This document shows, in pieces, positions 6,361 through 9,573 of a DNA stretch of 9,573 nt. Both the position numbers and the translations under genes were made by a program. Positions within the stretch are counted from its first letter, which is position 1. The number at the start of each line of letters is the position of its first letter. The DNA is from OMII01 sp044356425. GTDB taxonomy: Bacteria > Bdellovibrionota_C > UBA2361 > OMII01. The notes under the pieces were generated by a model. The model saw only the letters and a program-made list of their open reading frames with translations, was not told where the DNA came from and ran no database searches. The stretch spans positions 1 through 9,573 of the forward strand of contig JBIKWG010000109.1 in NCBI GenBank assembly GCA_044356425.1, read 5' to 3'.

Positions 6361-7242
6361 TTACCGTAGAGCCGCTGCGAGTTTCTCTGCTCGCAGCGCA
6401 AGCAGCTCCTCACCGAGCGCTAGCAACCTCTTTTTATCAGATAGATCGAAGCCGTTTAGGGTGGTGTGGCCTGCGGCAAGCCGCTCTGCTAGCCTGATGC
6501 TGTGGGGATCGATCGCTGCAAGCTGCGCTGTAAAAGCAAGCTCTTCATGGAATAGCTCGGGCGCCTTGACCAGCCCACGAGCCTGTAAAACAGCTCTGAG
6601 CTCGGCATAATCGTAGTAGCTGCTCATCCACTTTACCGAAACTTTCTTGCCAGTTACCGTTTGCAATCGCTCGGCTGCGGCTTGCAGTCCACGTTGTGAA
6701 TCTCCGCTATCTCCGAGCAGAGCAATAGTTGTGAAACCATGGATTGCAAGGCTGCGCCCGATATCGACTAAGAGACCTTGAAAATTATTTTCGGTTACTG
6801 AAAGAGTTCCTGGATAGCTTAGGTGCCCCGAGGGCGGCACAAATTCACCCTCTGGCACAAAAGAAACTACGGGTGCGATGAGGGCATTTCCAAGCTGTTT
6901 AGCGGCTCGGGCAGATACCTCACGCACAATAAGGTCATGTTTATTAAGTGCAACAAATGGACCATTTTGCTCAATGCCACCGGTTGGGATGATTGCCGTC
7001 TTTGTGCCACTACGAATTCTATCTCTGACATCGATCCAGGTTAAGTCTTGGAGAAAGAGGGACGATGCCTGCGGTATCGGGTTTGGTGTGTTGCTTTCAG
7101 CAGTTGCGCCAGCTACTTCGACTTGGTCGGTTGCAGGACTGCAGTTCGTGTAGGGGAGTATAGAGGCAAGTAGCGCGCCAAAACAGAGAGCGATTGCGTA
7201 TCGAAAGAAAAGGAAGAGAGGTGTATACTTTGGGGTAATCAT
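6361..7242 (-). CDS. Exported creatininase-family protein, degenerate metal site
   Basis: The product is 293 residues. Residues 9-31 form a hydrophobic N-terminal segment (FLFFRYAIALCFGALLASIL), a signal peptide or membrane anchor. C34 lacks a proper lipobox. A Ser/Pro/Thr-rich linker to about residue 60 follows, then a creatininase-like domain: AIIPTGGIEQNGPFVALNKHDL (83-104), PPSGHLSYPGTLSV (136-149), ALLGDSGDSQRGL (174-186) and FHEELAFTAQLAAIDP (231-246). Classical members use Glu and His of EQHGPH, an Asp and a GH-x-x-N motif to bind two metal ions. Here E91 and D103 remain, but the first His is N93 and the GH-type motif is GDSGDS. EQNGP-type secreted relatives are known to me as a subfamily with unassigned function. 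The ATG at 7242 is forced by an in-frame TAA two codons upstream. It is head-to-head with the desaturase gene. Confidence 0.85.
   Translation of the reverse strand: MITPKYTPLFLFFRYAIALCFGALLASILPYTNCSPATDQVEVAGATAESNTPNPIPQASSLFLQDLTWIDVRDRIRSGTKTAIIPTGGIEQNGPFVALNKHDLIVREVSARAAKQLGNALIAPVVSFVPEGEFVPPSGHLSYPGTLSVTENNFQGLLVDIGRSLAIHGFTTIALLGDSGDSQRGLQAAAERLQTVTGKKVSVKWMSSYYDYAELRAVLQARGLVKAPELFHEELAFTAQLAAIDPHSIRLAERLAAGHTTLNGFDLSDKKRLLALGEELLALRAEKLAAALR
6373..6398. repeat. Perfect 9-bp inverted repeat near convergent gene ends
   Basis: CGCTGCGAG (6373-6381) and CTCGCAGCG (6390-6398) pair perfectly around an 8-base loop. It lies 26 bases past the GNAT stop and inside the last codons of the convergent creatininase-like gene. 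It could slow or end rightward transcription, but no T-run follows on either strand, so a classic intrinsic terminator is not supported. Confidence 0.35.
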
Positions 7243-8200
7243 GAATTACTCGGACTTTGTGTCGCTCCTGCAAACTCCATCAATTTATCTCGTGCAGCCA
7301 AACAGCCGTACGTATCTGCTGTACCTTTTAACGAGCTTTCTGATCGGATTTGCGGTTCATGTGCGTACTGTTATTCGAGAGAAGAGGCCGGTCAGCTCCG
7401 CAATCTCAGAAATGCTTCCTCGAGAAGTCTACACGCACCCGTCTTCGCTCGTCGACTATCTTTATTTCGTGTGTAACTCAATTTTGTACGCGATTATCCT
7501 GGTTCCATTTGCAGGTCTGAGCATCTTTATATCAGCGCAGGTGCAGCAAGCATTGCAGAGTATTGCGTCTCCTAATGAGTTGATAACTCTCTCTCCTGTC
7601 GGCGCTACCATGCTTTTTTCTATCGTACTTGCGTTGGTTGCAGATTTTGCCACATTTTTGGCGCACTTTGTAATGCACAAAAGCCCCCTGCTGTGGGAGT
7701 TTCACAAAGTGCATCACTCGGCTGAGGTGCTCAATCCGATTACTGTTTATCGCATGCACCCGCTAGATGACATACTTACGATGATTGTCGGCGGATGTTT
7801 GCTAGGTGGAGCAGATGCTTTACTGCGCTTCTTTATCACCCCCGATGGGTATCCATACATGTTGTATGGACTCAGTATAGTCACCTTTCTCTTTTATCTT
7901 TTTGGCTACAATCTGCGTCACTCGCATGTGTGGGTCTCGTATGGAGAGCGGATGAGTAATATCTTTATAAGTCCTGCACAGCATCAGATTCATCACAGTA
8001 AGGCGCGTAGGCATTGGGATAAAAACTACGGCTTTATCTTCGCTTTCTGGGATCGAATGTTTGGTTCTCTCTATGTTCCCCGTGGATTTGAACAGATTGA
8101 GTTTGGAATCGGGAATGGCGAAGAGCGAGAGTTTTCGTCAGTGCTGCGGCTTTATCTCGTGCCGTTTCGAAATGTCTTCAGGCGACTCTTAAAAAGATAG
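7241..8200 (+). CDS. Sterol desaturase / fatty acid hydroxylase family membrane protein
   Basis: The product is 319 residues. The His clusters of the di-iron membrane hydroxylase superfamily are all present: HFVMH (H142, H146), HKVHH (H155, H158, H159), then H173, N224-L-R-H227-S-H229, and QHQIHH (H248, H251, H252). Hydrophobic membrane segments lie at about 25-40, 73-98, 121-141, 178-190 and 205-223, with the His boxes facing one side as in the family. The family inserts oxygen into, or desaturates, C-H bonds of lipids such as sterols, fatty acids, carotenoids or alkylglycerols, using O2 and an electron donor. The substrate cannot be read from sequence. The start at 7241 has GGGG (7232-7235) as a modest ribosome binding site. 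It is divergent from the creatininase-like gene and convergent with argB, with 42 bases between the stops. Confidence 0.93.
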   Translation: MNYSDFVSLLQTPSIYLVQPNSRTYLLYLLTSFLIGFAVHVRTVIREKRPVSSAISEMLPREVYTHPSSLVDYLYFVCNSILYAIILVPFAGLSIFISAQVQQALQSIASPNELITLSPVGATMLFSIVLALVADFATFLAHFVMHKSPLLWEFHKVHHSAEVLNPITVYRMHPLDDILTMIVGGCLLGGADALLRFFITPDGYPYMLYGLSIVTFLFYLFGYNLRHSHVWVSYGERMSNIFISPAQHQIHHSKARRHWDKNYGFIFAFWDRMFGSLYVPRGFEQIEFGIGNGEEREFSSVLRLYLVPFRNVFRRLLKR

Positions 8201-8242
8201 CGAGGGAAGTGCGGCGCCGTGGTTGTTCTGTTGGGGCACGGA

Positions 8243-9082
8243 TTACTTCTTAACGATTGTTCCGCACCCAGCTTCTTCAAGCAGAGCAGATGTGATGACA
8301 TCAGGGCGAGCTGCATCGCATATAAGGGCTCGAGAACACCCAGCACTAAGAGCCTTTATCATACACTCAACTTTCGGGATCATCCCCCCAGATATGGTGC
8401 CGTCGCTTATGAGCTGCTCAATATCTTGCTGGGAAAGTTCAGGAAGCACTTTTCCATCTCTTTTTACACCTGCCACATCGGTAAGAAATACACACGCATC
8501 AACTGCCAGGGCGCCAGCGATCGCGGCTGCTGCATAGTCTGCATTGAGATTGAGCGGCTGACCGTTTTGCGCCTCTCCGACCGGTGAGATAACAGGCAGA
8601 AGATTGGCCCGTAACAGTGCTTCAACGGCTATAAGGTTGGTATGCTCTACTTCGCCGGTGAGTCCCAAATCTTCACCTGCTTTGCCCAATAGCTTTTTAG
8701 CGCGCAGAAGGTTTGCATCTCGTCCTGAGAGGCCAACAGCCGGCGCGCCGTGGCGAGTAATTCGCGCGACGAGGTCGCTGTTAATAGTGCCAGTAAGAAC
8801 CATTTCGGTGATCAACATCGCGTCAGCATCTGTGATGCGCAGACCATTTGCAAACTGCGGTGTAAGGCCGAGACGCTCCATCATTCGGGATATCTCTTTT
8901 CCACCTCCATGAACTACAACAAGGCGAACGCCCGCGCGACTGAGAGCTGCTACTTCGGCGCAGACAGCATCCCGCGTGTGTGGTTGCTCCATGGCGGCGC
9001 CGCCGTATTTTATAAGAAACGTTTTACCCCGCAGGGCCGTAAGAATGTTCTGGGTGCCATATTCGGGGGGTGATGTAGTCAC
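8243..9082 (-). CDS. argB: Acetylglutamate kinase
   Basis: The product is 279 residues, near the usual 260-300. It phosphorylates N-acetyl-L-glutamate with ATP, the second step of arginine synthesis in the cytoplasm. Motifs of the amino acid kinase fold are present: IKYGGAAM with K25 (24-31), VVHGGGKE (56-63), NGLRITD with R82 (79-85), GLSGRDANLL (117-126), LNLNADYAAAAIA with N180 and D182 (177-189), FLTDVAGV (199-206) and the nucleotide-binding GGMIPKV with K237 (232-238). The N-terminus ahead of the kinase core is short (about 19 residues), and the usual HIIDG near the C-terminus is replaced by LICDA. Since arginine-inhibited enzymes depend on an N-terminal helix and this C-terminal region, feedback control may be weak or different; that is inference. 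The GTG start at 9082 is supported by a strong ribosome binding site. It lies downstream of argC on the same strand. Confidence 0.97.
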   Translation of the reverse strand: MTTSPPEYGTQNILTALRGKTFLIKYGGAAMEQPHTRDAVCAEVAALSRAGVRLVVVHGGGKEISRMMERLGLTPQFANGLRITDADAMLITEMVLTGTINSDLVARITRHGAPAVGLSGRDANLLRAKKLLGKAGEDLGLTGEVEHTNLIAVEALLRANLLPVISPVGEAQNGQPLNLNADYAAAAIAGALAVDACVFLTDVAGVKRDGKVLPELSQQDIEQLISDGTISGGMIPKVECMIKALSAGCSRALICDAARPDVITSALLEEAGCGTIVKK

Positions 9083-9372
9083 GGGCGGCCTCCGATCATT
9101 TAGGTGCCGAGCATTTTTATTATTGGTGCTCTGATTGCTCCGTACAGTAACACATGAGAAGCGCTAGTCCTATTCCTGATCTTTAGCAGCTATACCGGAT
9201 TTCTTCTTGTCGATATCAAAACACTCATGGGTGTGCATGAGAAGGCAGCGGCCCATGATGTTGTACAAACCAACTCAATCAGAATAAGAGCCCCGTTGTC
9301 GATGCAGGATTGTGAGAAGCGCGAGGATTCGGCAGATTTCACGTTGTTTCAGAAAACAGAAGGAAGATATCT
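9083..9372 (-). other. 290-base argC-argB spacer
   Basis: No clear gene is visible. The heptamer TGAGAAG occurs on the plus strand at 9155, 9238 and 9313; the first and third copies extend to a shared TGAGAAGCGC. CTCATG (9224-9229) and CATGAG (9236-9241) form a 6-bp inverted repeat. On the minus strand TTGATA and GGTATA, spaced 17 bases near 9190-9220, could be a weak promoter for argB. A 28-residue minus ORF (9170-9256, MGRCLLMHTHECFDIDKKKS...) lacks a good ribosome binding site and is probably not a gene. Confidence 0.5.
9089..9093 (-). promoter_or_regulatory. Strong ribosome binding site fixing the argB GTG start
   Basis: On the minus strand GGAGG lies six bases before GTG at 9082, an ideal spacing. 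It supports a GTG start for argB over any internal ATG. Confidence 0.8.
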
Positions 9373-9573
9373 CTATACTGGCCCAAGGGCTGGCACGAGT
9401 AAGCCTGTTTGTTGAGGCAAACCGAAAGCGAGATTGAGGTTCTGGATCGCTTGACCAGCCATGCCCTTGCCGAGGTTGTCGATAGCAGACATTACTACGA
9501 GCTGTGCGTCACGAGTAGCGAGAGAGATATCACAAAAGTTGGTGCCTATGACGTCAACGAGCCGCGGTGGGGT
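9373..9573 (-). CDS. argC: N-acetyl-gamma-glutamyl-phosphate reductase, C-terminal 66 residues
   Basis: The minus strand is open from the window edge to a TAG at 9373-9375. The fragment reads VDVIGTNFCDISLATRD, then MSAIDNLGKGMAGQAIQNLN, then LAFGLPQQTGL. The AIDNL-x-KG-x-AGQA-x-QN-x-N signature is the hallmark of ArgC, the NADPH-dependent reductase that makes N-acetylglutamate semialdehyde from the ArgB product. The end LVPALGPV fits the usual C-terminus. The catalytic Cys and the NADP domain lie beyond the window. With argB 290 bases downstream on the same strand, it forms part of an arginine cluster. Confidence 0.93.
   Translation of the reverse strand, partial: TPPRLVDVIGTNFCDISLATRDAQLVVMSAIDNLGKGMAGQAIQNLNLAFGLPQQTGLLVPALGPV

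Noticed and set aside
8219..8587. Plus-strand open frames across the argB region
   Set aside because: They are antisense to argB, whose motifs are unmistakable.

Overview
The window looks like a piece of a bacterial chromosome, most likely Gram-negative, at a visually estimated GC near 50 percent. Compact housekeeping genes sit beside less common accessory genes. It holds eight protein-coding genes, two of them cut by the window edges. I see no rRNA, tRNA, CRISPR array, insertion sequence or phage gene. Nothing fixes the taxon: SelO, the CGWS-type monothiol glutaredoxin, the secreted creatininase-like protein and the arginine genes are all spread over many phyla.

Left part (1-3696): an unrecognised partial gene runs leftward off the edge (1-462). 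A 324-base spacer follows, with a terminator-like hairpin and a tiny Shine-Dalgarno-equipped ORF on the minus strand. Then comes a 969-residue protein (787-3696) with collagen-like Gly-X-Y triplets near its N-terminus, beta-rich domains, a Rossmann-like alpha/beta segment in the middle and a charged helical C-terminus. It has no visible signal peptide or membrane segment and is the least explained gene here.

Middle part (3789-6347): three rightward genes with gaps of 96 and 60 bases encode the protein AMPylase SelO, a monothiol-type glutaredoxin and a GNAT acetyltransferase. E. coli SelO is known to AMPylate a glutaredoxin, so the pairing suggests a redox-linked protein-modification cluster. 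That reading is inference.

Right part (6361-9573): a leftward exported creatininase-family protein with a degraded metal site is convergent with the GNAT gene. It is head-to-head with a rightward integral-membrane sterol desaturase/fatty acid hydroxylase family protein, and their two ATG codons share two bases. Finally argC (3' end only) and argB, two consecutive enzymes of arginine biosynthesis, run leftward with an unusually long 290-base gap between them.
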